From Bacillus sp. FJAT-42376 (GTDB lineage: Bacteria > Bacillota > Bacilli > Bacillales > Bacillaceae): a DNA stretch of 64,000 nucleotides. The notes under the pieces are model-generated. The model was not told the origin of the DNA, made no database searches, and saw only the letters and a program-made list of their open reading frames with translations. The translations under genes were made by a program, and so were the position numbers. Location: NCBI RefSeq assembly GCF_003816055.1, contig NZ_CP033906.1, forward strand, positions 2,480,001 to 2,544,000, given 5' to 3'. This document shows positions 20,892 to 30,043 of this stretch, one piece after another. Position 1 is the first letter of the stretch, and each line of letters opens with the position of its first letter.

Positions 20892-21934
20892 CGATCCCAT
20901 CCCCCTAGTCTTTTATTTTCTTCATCTTGTATAAACAGAAGTTTCTGGCCGGGCTGAATGAGTTCGAGAAGCGGCAGATCCGACTCGGCTGTCCACCCAA
21001 TGACGTTGACGCGTTCATCCGCCGGAAGATGATGCTTGACGATTTGAATTTCCCCCCTGTACCTGCCGTACAAGTCATTATCCATTGTCAGACTGCCTGC
21101 TTTTCTGGCCACGCACCGAAACGGAGGAACTGAATCTTCCGTTCTCGTATTCAATAACCGGATCACATCCCTTGAAAGATCCGGTCTTACCTTATAATTC
21201 TTTTTTAATGGTATGTCCGATGAAATCTTAATTTTGATGGTATTTTCACAGGAATAAAGCAAAAGGTCCTCAAGCAGCCCATCGCTGAAATCGGCATCTC
21301 CGATAAAAACGTGATCAGTATCCAGTTGCTGAAGCTCAATAGCCGCATGAACCGGATCCGCCGAGCGGTGTTTCTCAAGTGTCGGCAGACCTTCAAACAG
21401 CGGTCCCCGTTTTGCCATTCTGCCTGGTATAAAAGCGGCCGTGGACATTCCATACTGCTTGAAAAGCTGATTTTGCTTTCTGAAAAAGGCGTCATCAAGC
21501 CCCGTTTCTCTCCTCGGATAAAAATTGTGCCAGGCAACGATTGAATCCGGTGCCGCACCATGAGAAAACAGATCTTGAAGTTCCCGTTCAAAAAGAATGC
21601 TTGCATTGACCGCAATCGAAAATTCTTTGCTTATTTCTGCAGCTTCCATAGCTTTAAATCCATCATCCAAGCGCAGTCCAGTGACGCCGAGTGACTTTAA
21701 GCTGGAAAATGAGGACAAGCCAAGCTTGGCAGGGGTTCCTGCAGATACATCTGCAAAAACCTGAATCCCTGCTTCCTTAGCTGCTGCAAGAAGGACTTTG
21801 GCTTTTTGGGCCATATCCCCTTTGTCCTCCGGGATATGAAGGGAGGTAAAGGCGTGCTTTACCCCAAGCCTTCCAGCCTCCCAAATCCTTTCCTCTGCCT
21901 GCTCATCGTGAAGATAAAAGGAAATGCCAATCAT
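20888..21934 (-). CDS. mupG: 6-phospho-N-acetylmuramidase MupG (DUF871)
   Basis: A 348-residue TIM-barrel DUF871 protein, a family shown in Staphylococcus aureus to be MupG, which splits MurNAc-6-phosphate-GlcNAc in the cytoplasm. It lacks a signal peptide. The conserved ISFYLHDEQ start, VFADVSAGT and GLRLDDGF segments are present, with a small C-terminal domain. It overlaps murP by four bases (ATGA) and amiE by four. B. subtilis has no gene at this position, so the operon is a mix of the staphylococcal and Bacillus layouts. It implies that MurP imports the disaccharide as well as free MurNAc. Confidence 0.9.
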   Translation of the reverse strand: MIGISFYLHDEQAEERIWEAGRLGVKHAFTSLHIPEDKGDMAQKAKVLLAAAKEAGIQVFADVSAGTPAKLGLSSFSSLKSLGVTGLRLDDGFKAMEAAEISKEFSIAVNASILFERELQDLFSHGAAPDSIVAWHNFYPRRETGLDDAFFRKQNQLFKQYGMSTAAFIPGRMAKRGPLFEGLPTLEKHRSADPVHAAIELQQLDTDHVFIGDADFSDGLLEDLLLYSCENTIKIKISSDIPLKKNYKVRPDLSRDVIRLLNTRTEDSVPPFRCVARKAGSLTMDNDLYGRYRGEIQIVKHHLPADERVNVIGWTAESDLPLLELIQPGQKLLFIQDEENKRLGGWDR

Positions 21935-23298
21935 GAAAACTCACTGGCCATTTCATCTTTAAACCCGAAGAAGTATGTGATAAAGAAACCGGCTGCGTAT
22001 GAAATGAGAAGTCCAAGCAAATAAAGGACAATTTCATTTAGCGGAATCAGGAATGCGAGTGGAATTCCTGAAACCCCGATGCTCTTGGTCGCGATATGGA
22101 AATAGGCCTGAAAAGCTCCGCCAACCCCTGCTCCCAGACATGCAGTCAGGAATGGACGTCCAAGAGGCAAAGTGACCCCGAAAATTAGCGGTTCGCCAAT
22201 ACCCAGCATGCCTGCCGGAAGCCCGCCTCCGATTGCGCGTTTCAACCGTTTCTTTTTTGTTCTGGCAAAGATCGCAAATGCCGCCCCGACTTGACCGGCA
22301 CCGCCCATCGCAAGGATCGGCAAAAGAGGATCGTTGCCGATGGAGCTAAGCAGTTCAAGGTGAACAGGAGTCAAACCTTGATGGAGACCTGTTACGACAA
22401 GCGGCAGGAACGTTGCCCCCAGTACGAACCCTGCTCCCGGACCGCCTACATCTAAAATGGTCAGCAACCCTTTCGTAATTCCTTCAGAAATCCAGCCCCC
22501 AACAGGCATAAATACGATATAGGTGACCAGTCCTGTAACGAGCAAAGCAATCGTCGGAGTGATAATGATATCAAGAGACTTCGGAATAAATTTGCGGACT
22601 CTTTGCTCAATAATCGCCATAAATATTGCGGCAAACAAAACACCTACAAGACCGCCCCTGCCCGGAAGAAGGTTCTCACCAAACAGGGAGATGCCGGCTA
22701 TAGCCGGATTAATGATCAGAATTCCAGCGAGAGCACCGAGAGCCGGGGATCCGCCAAATTCCTTTGCCGCATTGTGTCCGACGAGAATTCCAAGATAGGC
22801 AAACAAGCCTCCCCCGATTGCTGTTAAAATAAGTGCGGTTTGAGATTTATCAGAGAGCCATCCGGCTTGAATAATGGCTTTTGAAATGCCGGTAATAAGT
22901 CCTGATGCGACAAGCGCAGGGATTAGCGGAATAAAGATATTCGATATTCTTCGTAAAAATTGCTTGAACGGAGTGGCATTCTTTTTGTTCATCGCCTGTT
23001 TATTGACAGCAGCCGTTTTCTTTAAATCAAGTTCTTCCGGTTCGCCGGTCAGTTTTCCGAATTCCTCTGCTACTTGATTAACGGTTCCCGGTCCGATAAT
23101 GATCTGCAGCGTGTCTTCAATAACGAGTCCGAACACCCCGTCGATTCCTTTAATTCCTTCTGGATCCACTTTGGATTCATCATGCACATTCACTCTGAGC
23201 CTTGTCATGCAGTGAGCATACGAAGCAACGTTCTCTATGCCGCCGAGTTTTTCTAAAATCTTTTCTGCAAGAATTTTAGATTGATCCCCTTTTCCCAT
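21931..23298 (-). CDS. murP: PTS MurNAc-specific EIIBC component MurP
   Basis: A 455-residue PTS permease, the same length as B. subtilis MurP. Residues 1-90 form the EIIB domain with phosphorylated Cys30 (YAHCMTRLR), then about ten membrane helices of EIIC (GIGEPLIFGVTLPLG near the end). There is no EIIA domain, so it must borrow one from another PTS. It takes up MurNAc (or MurNAc-GlcNAc) and phosphorylates it. I chose ATG 23298 after GGGGGAGGG; a frame upstream to 23361 has no ribosome site. Confidence 0.92.
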   Translation of the reverse strand: MGKGDQSKILAEKILEKLGGIENVASYAHCMTRLRVNVHDESKVDPEGIKGIDGVFGLVIEDTLQIIIGPGTVNQVAEEFGKLTGEPEELDLKKTAAVNKQAMNKKNATPFKQFLRRISNIFIPLIPALVASGLITGISKAIIQAGWLSDKSQTALILTAIGGGLFAYLGILVGHNAAKEFGGSPALGALAGILIINPAIAGISLFGENLLPGRGGLVGVLFAAIFMAIIEQRVRKFIPKSLDIIITPTIALLVTGLVTYIVFMPVGGWISEGITKGLLTILDVGGPGAGFVLGATFLPLVVTGLHQGLTPVHLELLSSIGNDPLLPILAMGGAGQVGAAFAIFARTKKKRLKRAIGGGLPAGMLGIGEPLIFGVTLPLGRPFLTACLGAGVGGAFQAYFHIATKSIGVSGIPLAFLIPLNEIVLYLLGLLISYAAGFFITYFFGFKDEMASEFS

Positions 23299-23667
23299 CA
23301 AAAACCCTCCCCCAATGAAGTTACTGCTGTTTTTCTTTTCTTTATCGTTTGTGCGGTCCATATACTGAACGATTTTGCTAAATGGATTGGCTGGAACAGG
23401 ACATCCATCCTATCCAGCTGAGACAGCCGCGAAAAGCCGCTGCGTCCATAAGAAGCTGAATGGATAAAGGCATGCACAGAGCAGACAATTTAGATTGGCC
23501 GGAATTTGTCAGTTCTCACCTCCTTATCGGCTGCAAGATCCTATCAGGTGTTTCGCCTGAATAAGCAGTCGCTGAAATGTAAATCTGGAAAAGCAGGACG
23601 GATAATTTTGATCAGGAGCAATTTCTGTTCCATTGCAATTAAGGAAGTTAGCGTTAATCTGCTATTG
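23299..23667. other. Gap between murP and murQ where murR is expected
   Basis: In B. subtilis murR (an RpiR-type repressor of about 285 codons) lies here. Only about 370 bp remain. On the minus strand an orphan AAGGAGGTG near 23520 is followed by CTG and about 44 open codons ending in a stop. I cannot match this to MurR with confidence. Confidence 0.4.
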
Positions 23668-24591
23668 TCACAATTGAACATCCTTCTCCTCAAAAGAAGA
23701 AATGGCCAATCTTGTGTTTCCGCTGCTCCTTTCAAGCAGCCTCTGTGCAGAATCAGCATCTGAATTTGTCTTAATCATGACAATGGCTTTTTTCACCTGA
23801 TTGTCTGCTTTTTCAAGCATTTTTTCAGCTTTCTCATAGGAGACCCCTGTTACGGTTTCAATGATGGAAATCGCCCTTTCCTTAAGCTTGTTATTGCTGA
23901 CATGAACATCGATCATCAAGTTCTCGTACACTTTCCCGATCCTGATCATTGATGCGGTAGAAATCATGTTTAATATCATTTTTTGAGCGGTCGCTGCTTT
24001 TAGCCTTGTTGAACCAGTCAAAACTTCAGGTCCTACCACAGCTTCAATTTTGTAATCCGCATAACCGCTTATGAAAGCGCCTTCATTACACGATAGCGCA
24101 ACCGTATGAGCCCCTGTTTTTCTCGCGTATTCCAATGCGCCTGCCACATACGGCGTTCTTCCGCTCGCTGCAATTCCTATAACCGTGTCTGCTGCTGAAA
24201 GATTGAGAGACATTAGATCCTTTTTTCCTTCTTCCGGTGAATCCTCCGCTCCTTCTACTGCTCTTTGAAAAGCCCCTTCTCCACCGGCTATAACCGCTCT
24301 TACCTGCTCAGGTGAAGTGCGGAAGGTTGGAGGACATTCCACTGCATCCAGGACGCCAAGACGTCCGCTTGTGCCCGCCCCTGTGTAAATGAGCCGACCG
24401 CCTTTTAAGAAAGAATCCACAGCACATTCGACTGCCTTATTGATCTCAGGCAATACGGTTTCAACCGCGTATGCAACTTTCTTATCCTCATCGTTCATCA
24501 TTTTGAGCACTTCCATTGGACTGGCTGTATCCAAGTTCATGGATTGATTATTGCGTGTTTCAGTAATTAATGTCCGTAAATGCTTCTCCAT
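23668..24591 (-). CDS. murQ: N-acetylmuramic acid 6-phosphate etherase MurQ
   Basis: A 307-residue SIS-domain etherase that converts MurNAc-6-phosphate to GlcNAc-6-phosphate and D-lactate. Key motifs are visible: [10 protein letters not shown] at the N-terminus, [22 protein letters not shown] and [12 protein letters not shown] chose ATG 24591 by comparison with B. subtilis MurQ and an AGGAGG about 11 bases upstream; a GTG at 24639 would add 16 residues without a ribosome site. It leads the operon murQ-murP-mupG-amiE-nagZ-namZ, although the 370-bp gap before murP leaves room for a second promoter. Confidence 0.94.
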   Translation of the reverse strand: MEKHLRTLITETRNNQSMNLDTASPMEVLKMMNDEDKKVAYAVETVLPEINKAVECAVDSFLKGGRLIYTGAGTSGRLGVLDAVECPPTFRTSPEQVRAVIAGGEGAFQRAVEGAEDSPEEGKKDLMSLNLSAADTVIGIAASGRTPYVAGALEYARKTGAHTVALSCNEGAFISGYADYKIEAVVGPEVLTGSTRLKAATAQKMILNMISTASMIRIGKVYENLMIDVHVSNNKLKERAISIIETVTGVSYEKAEKMLEKADNQVKKAIVMIKTNSDADSAQRLLERSSGNTRLAISSFEEKDVQL

Positions 24592-24650
24592 CAGTTTTGT
24601 AGCCTCCTGATCAAAACCCTTAATATTCTGAATATTCACACCTAACTATA

Positions 24651-24680
24651 ATTATACGTCTATGTAAATATTTATTTCAA
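24651..24680 (-). promoter_or_regulatory. Probable sigma-A promoter of murQ
   Basis: On the minus strand, TTGAAA (24675-24680), 18 bp, TATAAT (24651-24656), about 60 bp before the murQ ATG. Confidence 0.8.
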
Positions 24681-24697
24681 TTGTTTTTTAAAATTAC

Positions 24698-24712
24698 TGA
24701 AATTTCATTTCA
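24698..24712. promoter_or_regulatory. Perfect dyad upstream of murQ, possible RpiR/MurR operator
   Basis: TGAAAT-TTC-ATTTCA, a perfect 15-bp inverted repeat 17 bp upstream of the -35 box; a half-site TTTCAA/TTGAAA overlaps the -35 itself. It lacks the central CG of a cre box. A MurR/RpiR-type protein is the best candidate, yet no murR is in the window. Confidence 0.4.
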
Positions 24713-25000
24713 AATTCTGAGATATGTATCGGGTACATTGTCTAATTGGCTTTCTTCTATTTGAGCCTATGGAAGGATACTTGCTGAAAGATCATTTAAA
24801 CACCCTCATTGCTCATATTTCCGTGTATAGAAGCCTGCTTTTTTTCCGTCATTCCACGTTCTCCTTCTCAAGCACGAATTCAGAATTGATGGCTGCAAGT
24901 GAAGCCGCCTGAAATAAAGCCGGTTAAATGTGCCGCATTTGTTTAAAAAACGGGTGCGGCAGGAATGGGAAATAGAGAACAAAAAGGAGGGTGCGGCAGG

Positions 25001-26518
25001 ATGAAAACCGTGTGGGTATTTGGCCATCAGCTGACCATGAAGTTAAAGGGAATTCAGGAAATGGATCCTTCAAAAGATATTATTCTGATGATTGAAGCAA
25101 AATCCCGTTCCCGGTGGCAAGATTACCATAAGCAGAAGCTGGTCCTTCTGTTTTCTGCCATGAGGCACTTTGCCGAGGAATTGAAGGAACATGGATATAA
25201 AGTCGATTACAGAAAATGTGATTCTTTTGAAGATGGATGGAAGGAGCATGCTGACCAATTTAAACCGGATGAAGCCGTTCTTCATCTTCCGGCTGATGAC
25301 AAAATGAGAACAGCACTGAAAAAATGGAAAAAGGACCAAAAAATACAGGTTGAATTCCTGGAAGAAAATGCGCTCTTTTTAACAAGCGAGGCGGACTGGA
25401 AGAATCTTTTGCCCGATAAGGAAGAGTGGAAACTGGATCCTGTATACCGGAAGCTCAGGAAAGAATTCGGCATTTTAATGGATGGGGATAAGCCTGAAGG
25501 AGGCAAATGGAGCTTTGATCAGGAAAACCGGAAGCCGCCCAAAGAAGGACTTGAATTTAAAAAAACTAAAGCAGTCCGCCCTGATGCCATTACGAAGGAC
25601 GTAATAAAAGAGGTATCGGAGGTATATGGCGACAATATCGGATCACTCGAATCTTTTCACTGGCCTGTCACAAGAAAGAAGGCAGAGGAAGCATTCCGGC
25701 ATTTTTTAAAGCACCGATTACAAACATTTGGAGATTACCAAGATGCCATGATGGAGGAGGAGCCATTCATGTCCCATTCTCTTATTTCCAGTGCGTTGAA
25801 TATCGGCCTGCTCGATCCGTTGGATATACTGGAAAAAGCAGAAAAAGCTTACAGGGATGGAGATGCACCGCTTGCGTCCGTTGAAGGATTGATCCGCCAG
25901 ATTCTCGGATGGAGAGAATACATGAGGGGTGTGTATTTGAGGAAAATGCCGGGATATGCGAAAGTGAATGCGCTAAGACATCAGCTTCCAATTCCGGACT
26001 TTTTTTGGACTGCCGAAACGAAGATGAATTGCGTCCATCAAGCTGTCAAAAGTGTCATTGAGCATGGCTACAGCCATCACATTCAGCGTCTTATGGTACT
26101 CGGCAATTTTGCAGCACTGGCCGGAATTAAGCCTTCTGACGTTTCCGACTGGTTTAATGAAGCATATATCGATGCCTATGACTGGGTAGTCCTGCCGAAC
26201 GTTTTGGGAATGGCCCTTTACGCGGATGACGGTTTGATTTCAACTAAACCTTATGTATCCTCCGGGAACTACATAAATAAAATGAGCAATTATTGCAGCA
26301 GCTGTTTTTATCAAGTGAAAAATAAAACCGGAGATAAAGCCTGTCCCTTCAACTCCTTGTATTATGATTATCTGGACCGTCACGAAAAAAAGCTTTCCTC
26401 TAACAGCCGGATGAAATTCAATTACAAGAACCTCGGGAAATTAAGCAAAGACAGCAGAAAAGAAATTCTGGAAAGGGCGAAGGAAGTCAAGGAGCTGATG
26501 AAAAAGGGAGAATTGTAG
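25001..26518 (+). CDS. FeS-cluster photolyase/cryptochrome (PhrB/CryB-like)
   Basis: A 505-residue cryptochrome/photolyase-related protein of the iron-sulfur bacterial class, whose characterised members repair (6-4) photoproducts or act as blue-light receptors, with FAD and a lumazine-type antenna. An N-terminal Rossmann part (TVWVFGHQL) is followed by the helical FAD domain (GWREYMRG, SHHIQRLMVLGNF). Four cysteines fit the 4Fe-4S cluster: one in MNCVH, two in YCSSC and one in KACPFN. I chose ATG 25001 because AAGGAGG precedes it; an upstream ATG at 24965 lies before that site. It is a single gene ended by a terminator beyond a repeat. Confidence 0.9.
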   Translation: MKTVWVFGHQLTMKLKGIQEMDPSKDIILMIEAKSRSRWQDYHKQKLVLLFSAMRHFAEELKEHGYKVDYRKCDSFEDGWKEHADQFKPDEAVLHLPADDKMRTALKKWKKDQKIQVEFLEENALFLTSEADWKNLLPDKEEWKLDPVYRKLRKEFGILMDGDKPEGGKWSFDQENRKPPKEGLEFKKTKAVRPDAITKDVIKEVSEVYGDNIGSLESFHWPVTRKKAEEAFRHFLKHRLQTFGDYQDAMMEEEPFMSHSLISSALNIGLLDPLDILEKAEKAYRDGDAPLASVEGLIRQILGWREYMRGVYLRKMPGYAKVNALRHQLPIPDFFWTAETKMNCVHQAVKSVIEHGYSHHIQRLMVLGNFAALAGIKPSDVSDWFNEAYIDAYDWVVLPNVLGMALYADDGLISTKPYVSSGNYINKMSNYCSSCFYQVKNKTGDKACPFNSLYYDYLDRHEKKLSSNSRMKFNYKNLGKLSKDSRKEILERAKEVKELMKKGEL

Positions 26519-26570
26519 AAAGAACATGACGTTTAGGGAGTCATTCTGCATAGCTGTTATATAATATATA

Positions 26571-26755
26571 GGCTATGTTAAAGCCTGATATTGATTTTTA
26601 ACCCCTGTTGATTGGAGCGGAAGGCGTGAGACTCCGTGCTGAGAGCAGCGGGACAGGTGAGACCCCGCAGTGGCGGAGCCAGGAGGAGGCTCACCGCCCG
26701 CCCAAGGATAAGCGAACGACTGCAGCGTAAAACAACAGCCAAGTTTAACAGAGCT
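26571..26755 (+). repeat. MITE-like repeat, long form, copy 4
   Basis: A 185-bp element starting GGCTATGTTAAAGC and ending GTTTAACAGAGCT. It is flanked by AATATATA on the left and AATAAATA on the right (7 of 8 match). It contains the G+C-rich interior AGGAGGCTCACCGCCCGCC. It lies between the convergent photolyase and S15 peptidase genes. Confidence 0.85.
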
Positions 26756-26763
26756 AATAAATA

Positions 26764-26804
26764 AAAACCCAGGATCGGCCATACAGACCGCGTTCCTGGG
26801 TTTT
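26764..26804. terminator. Bidirectional terminator
   Basis: AAAACCCAGGA/TTCCTGGGTTTT, lying between the convergent photolyase and peptidase genes. Confidence 0.8.
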
Positions 26805-26846
26805 AATTTGAACATTTTTTCATAATCAGGGTTCAGCCTTCAGCAT

Positions 26847-26957
26847 TCAAAATGTATGGATCTGCTGCTCATTCAGCCTTTCCTTTGCAGCTGCGCTTTT
26901 CCAATAAGAATGCGGATTATTGCTCTCATCCAAAAACTTAAAATCCTTCCGTTCCAT
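26847..26957 (-). CDS. Possible 36-codon ORF overlapping the S15 peptidase end
   Basis: An ATG-to-TGA frame whose product (MERKDFKFLDESNNPHSYW and onward) has protein-like composition. It starts inside the last codons of the peptidase gene in another frame. There is no clear ribosome site. It could be a small coupled gene, the leftover end of a lost gene or chance. Confidence 0.25.
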   Translation of the reverse strand: MERKDFKFLDESNNPHSYWKSAAAKERLNEQQIHTF

Positions 26958-28725
26958 TCTTTACAGGAAGAATGATATGGCTCTTGGATAAATCAACTTC
27001 AATTTTTGTTCCCGCTTTTGGTCTGATGGTATAGTCATAATCACTTGAAACAAGCACAATTCCCACCTTATGGCCTTTTTCGAAAACGTAATCATCCGGC
27101 TGCATGTCCCAAGTAAATGAATAGCGTTTTCCAGGAGTGAGCGCCTTGGATCTAAAAGGAGAATGGGCGTTTTGAGGATCCATCCAGCCTCTTGTTACAA
27201 TGCTTGTTTGATGGTCCTGACTATAGTCAACAAGCAAGGCGGTCAAGTTCGCAGCCGGTTTATCAATGGATGCCTGAATGCTCACCTCAGGCGTTCCGCT
27301 GATCCGAAGCGGCTTCATCAGCTCATTTGTGACAAAGGCAAGCCTGTTTTTGTTAGAATCAGCAGGATTTTTGACTAATTCTTCTGCATGAATCGCAGTG
27401 TCATCTGTAAAGGATTGAATATGATTCTGCTTAGCTCCCGGCTGCAAACCAAGCGCACCGGCACCCGTATCCCCGCTTCCGGACAGATACAGTTTCACAT
27501 CCGAAGTTTTTTTAGCAGGCCATGCACCTTCTTTATGCCAGCTTTTGTCTTCACGCTGAATATCGACGATGGGACCCTTCATGACATCATTTTTCACATC
27601 ATAGAGATAATAATCGAACCATTTGTTCAAGGTCAAAAGCCACTCATCTCTTCTAAATGAATAAGGACTTGCGTGGCCTCCCTGATGAAGCCACAGCTTT
27701 CTTGGAACATGGTATGTACCAAGGTTTTCCCAGAGCTGGGCGAATTGCTTCGTTTTTACGTTCCAGTCATTTAACCCATGGACCATCAGAACACTTGCCC
27801 TGAAATTATGGGCTTTGCTGGCATAATCCCTTGACTTCCAAAACTTATTGTAATCCCCTGATGCGCGGTCCTGGCCTTCTGTCAGCTCATTCATTACCGG
27901 ACGGCAGATTTCAGGGTTTTCTCTTGTTAAAATCGCTTCTGCCATGTTATCCGCATCTTCTCCCGGATAACCGCCTGGTGCGGTAACCGCTCCATTTGCA
28001 CGGTAATAGTCATACCAGCTGGAAATCGCTGCGATGGGAACGATGGTTTTTAAGCCTTTCACTCCTGTGGCTGCTACGGCATTCGGAAGCGTTCCATTGT
28101 ATGAAACGCCGGTCATGCCGACATTCCCTGTCGTCCAGTCTGCCTTTATCTTTTTTCCGTTCCCATCATAGGCTGCAGCTGTTCCGTTCAGCCAGTCGAT
28201 CACTGCTTTCGTACCGAGAATTTCCCGTTCATCACCCGTAGTGGGACATCCGGTCGACCTGCCTGTTCCAATGCTTTCAGCAAGGATTACTGCATAGCCT
28301 CTCGGGACGAAGTAGTTGTCATAGTAGCCTGGAAAATCGGCAGGTGCCGGCGTTTGAAGCTTCGCCTTCTGCCCGCTTTTTTTCACAACACTTAATTCAT
28401 GGTTTACATCATAGACCGGCACATTTTTTATTCCTGCCCGGTATGGACTCATTTCATAGATAACCGGTACCTTTAACCCACGCTCTGTTTCTTTCGGCCG
28501 GATAATATCTGCATGCACACGGTCTTTTTTCCCGTCATGGTCGCTGTCTAAAGGGACTTCTACAAAAACCGTTTCTGTTATTGCTTCATCGAGCGAGAAA
28601 ACAGGCTGCGTCATCCCATCCTTCACAGAGATTGCCGGAATGTTTCCGCCATTCGGCGGGCTTGCCCCCATCAGCATCGAAACAGATAATACGGAACAGC
28701 CTATTACGCTAAATACTTTTCTCAA
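26938..28725 (-). CDS. Secreted X-Pro dipeptidyl-peptidase / S15 family hydrolase
   Basis: A 595-residue serine peptidase of the S15 (X-Pro dipeptidyl-peptidase, CocE-like) family. A signal peptide (MRKVFSVIGCSVLSVSMLMG) precedes the alpha/beta-hydrolase domain. The catalytic triad is suggested by Ser in MTGVSYNGT, Asp in HGLNDWNV and His in HQGGHASPY; a C-terminal jelly-roll domain follows. It would remove Xaa-Pro dipeptides from peptides outside the cell. I chose TTG 28725, eight bases after GGGGGAG; the ATG at 28743 lies on that site. It is monocistronic. Confidence 0.87.
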   Translation of the reverse strand: MRKVFSVIGCSVLSVSMLMGASPPNGGNIPAISVKDGMTQPVFSLDEAITETVFVEVPLDSDHDGKKDRVHADIIRPKETERGLKVPVIYEMSPYRAGIKNVPVYDVNHELSVVKKSGQKAKLQTPAPADFPGYYDNYFVPRGYAVILAESIGTGRSTGCPTTGDEREILGTKAVIDWLNGTAAAYDGNGKKIKADWTTGNVGMTGVSYNGTLPNAVAATGVKGLKTIVPIAAISSWYDYYRANGAVTAPGGYPGEDADNMAEAILTRENPEICRPVMNELTEGQDRASGDYNKFWKSRDYASKAHNFRASVLMVHGLNDWNVKTKQFAQLWENLGTYHVPRKLWLHQGGHASPYSFRRDEWLLTLNKWFDYYLYDVKNDVMKGPIVDIQREDKSWHKEGAWPAKKTSDVKLYLSGSGDTGAGALGLQPGAKQNHIQSFTDDTAIHAEELVKNPADSNKNRLAFVTNELMKPLRISGTPEVSIQASIDKPAANLTALLVDYSQDHQTSIVTRGWMDPQNAHSPFRSKALTPGKRYSFTWDMQPDDYVFEKGHKVGIVLVSSDYDYTIRPKAGTKIEVDLSKSHIILPVKNGTEGF

Positions 28726-28981
28726 TCCTACATCTCCCCCCATTCATATTTTGAAGCGCCTCTCATTCTACTAAATCCGGGCTGAAAAATATGTTGGATT
28801 TTGATAGAGAAACGAGATTCAAGACTAAAGTAATGTATTCCGCCTCGAAAATAGGATAGTATTTAGGATTGATTTTTTTTGCTGCTTTCCGCTGGACACC
28901 TTTCAACTGAAGCGATTTGTAATCCCCTGCTGCACGATGGAAGCAATTTAGGTAAATCTCCCTTTTGTCATTAATAGACAG
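28726..28981. other. Intergenic stretch upstream of the S15 peptidase
   Basis: About 255 bp before the next gene's terminator. It should hold the peptidase promoter, but I could not place a convincing one. Confidence 0.3.
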
Positions 28982-29021
28982 AAAAAAACCCGGGACTGGC
29001 TGTGCCAGAGCTTCCGGGTTT
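28982..29021 (-). terminator. Rho-independent terminator
   Basis: Minus-strand stem AAACCCGGAAG...CCCGGGTTTTTTT. It ends transcription of the methyltransferase gene. Confidence 0.8.
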
Positions 29022-29047
29022 CTTAATGTATCTTTTTAAGGCAATTC

Positions 29048-29989
29048 CTATTTGCATACCAATATCTCTCTTGAAAACTTTCCTTTTATAGCCTCGCCGC
29101 GGTCGATGATTTCCAATCCGGCGTTCCTTACATATTCATCAATTGGATCAATGGTCACAAACACACACTTATCTGCAATGCGCTTTGCATGTTCAATAAT
29201 GGAAATCTGTTCCTTTACAGTGATGTGTGTATATAAATTATAAGGCAAGTCGATAATCGCGACATCATAGCGGCCCGTTGCTTCTTCAATTGGACCGATA
29301 AATACAGGGGCATCAAATCCAAAATGAGCGATGTTTTCACGGGCTCCCGTTACCGCTAGGGGGTTCATATCTCTTCCTGTAATCGGGATTCCCATAGATA
29401 GCGCTTCAACCAATACATTTCCGATTCCGCAGCATGGGTCGATGACAGACATACCTGCCGGGGCCGGTACCGCAATGTTCACAAGAGCTCTTGCTACCTT
29501 AGTGCTTAATGCAGTTGAATATTGACGCGGTTTTTGAATGTGGCGCAGCCATACTGCCTCGCTGCGTTCATATGTCCCGAAGTACCAGCGGCCGCCTGCA
29601 GCTGCGACACCGAACAGGCGGTCAGGATGATGAACATCCGCTTCCGCATCGATGCTTTGGCCAAGCTCTCTTTCAATCATTCTTCTTTCGTTATATGCAA
29701 TGGTTCCTTCTTCAGTCTGGCTTTGTTTCACGCAAATGATCTTAAAGGTTTGATCTCCCAGCTGAATTTCCTTAAGTGCGCCGCTGATTTCAGCGAGGGA
29801 CTCCCCCTCATAAAGAATATCAATCCGCTCTCTTATAAAAGGGCTCCTGCCAACCGGAATCTGCCGGTCACTTTTGAAGAGATGTTCAGGTACATCTCCT
29901 CCAAACAGGGATCTCAATTCAAGCTTGCATAAAGATTCTTCTTCCCTGCTATATGTATACGTATAAAGATAGGAATCTGTTGTTTCCAT
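29048..29989 (-). CDS. TRM11/TrmN-like RNA methyltransferase
   Basis: A 313-residue SAM-dependent methyltransferase. The N-terminal half is a THUMP-like/ferredoxin-like region. The C-terminal half has the SAM loop DPCCGIGNVLVEAL and a catalytic DLPYNL, the N/D-P-P-Y type motif of enzymes that methylate the exocyclic amino group of guanine in tRNA (Trm11/TrmG10). The exact RNA target is inferred only at family level. I chose ATG 29989 with AAAGGA eight bases upstream; the ATG at 29998 is too close to that site. A terminator separates it from the upstream DUF1292 gene. Confidence 0.8.
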   Translation of the reverse strand: METTDSYLYTYTYSREEESLCKLELRSLFGGDVPEHLFKSDRQIPVGRSPFIRERIDILYEGESLAEISGALKEIQLGDQTFKIICVKQSQTEEGTIAYNERRMIERELGQSIDAEADVHHPDRLFGVAAAGGRWYFGTYERSEAVWLRHIQKPRQYSTALSTKVARALVNIAVPAPAGMSVIDPCCGIGNVLVEALSMGIPITGRDMNPLAVTGARENIAHFGFDAPVFIGPIEEATGRYDVAIIDLPYNLYTHITVKEQISIIEHAKRIADKCVFVTIDPIDEYVRNAGLEIIDRGEAIKGKFSREILVCK

Positions 29990-30007
29990 GCCTCTCATCC
30001 TTTACAT

Positions 30008-30036
30008 AAAAAAAGAGAGGCGCGCCCCTCTTTTTT
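30008..30036 (-). terminator. Terminator of the DUF1292 gene
   Basis: Short perfect stem AAAAAAGAGAGG/CCCCTCTTTTTT between two genes on the same strand. Confidence 0.75.
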
Positions 30037-30043
30037 CACATGA

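Larger units (their letters stand above)
24592..25000. other. Divergent intergenic region murQ / photolyase
   Basis: Besides the murQ promoter and dyad it holds a hairpin TGCCGCA/TGCGGCA at about 24931-24960, directly before the photolyase ribosome site. No convincing gene lies here. Confidence 0.4.

Noticed and set aside
24698..24712. Possible cre (CcpA) site upstream of murQ
   Set aside because: The dyad TGAAATTTCATTTCA lacks the central CG and purine/pyrimidine pattern of cre boxes.
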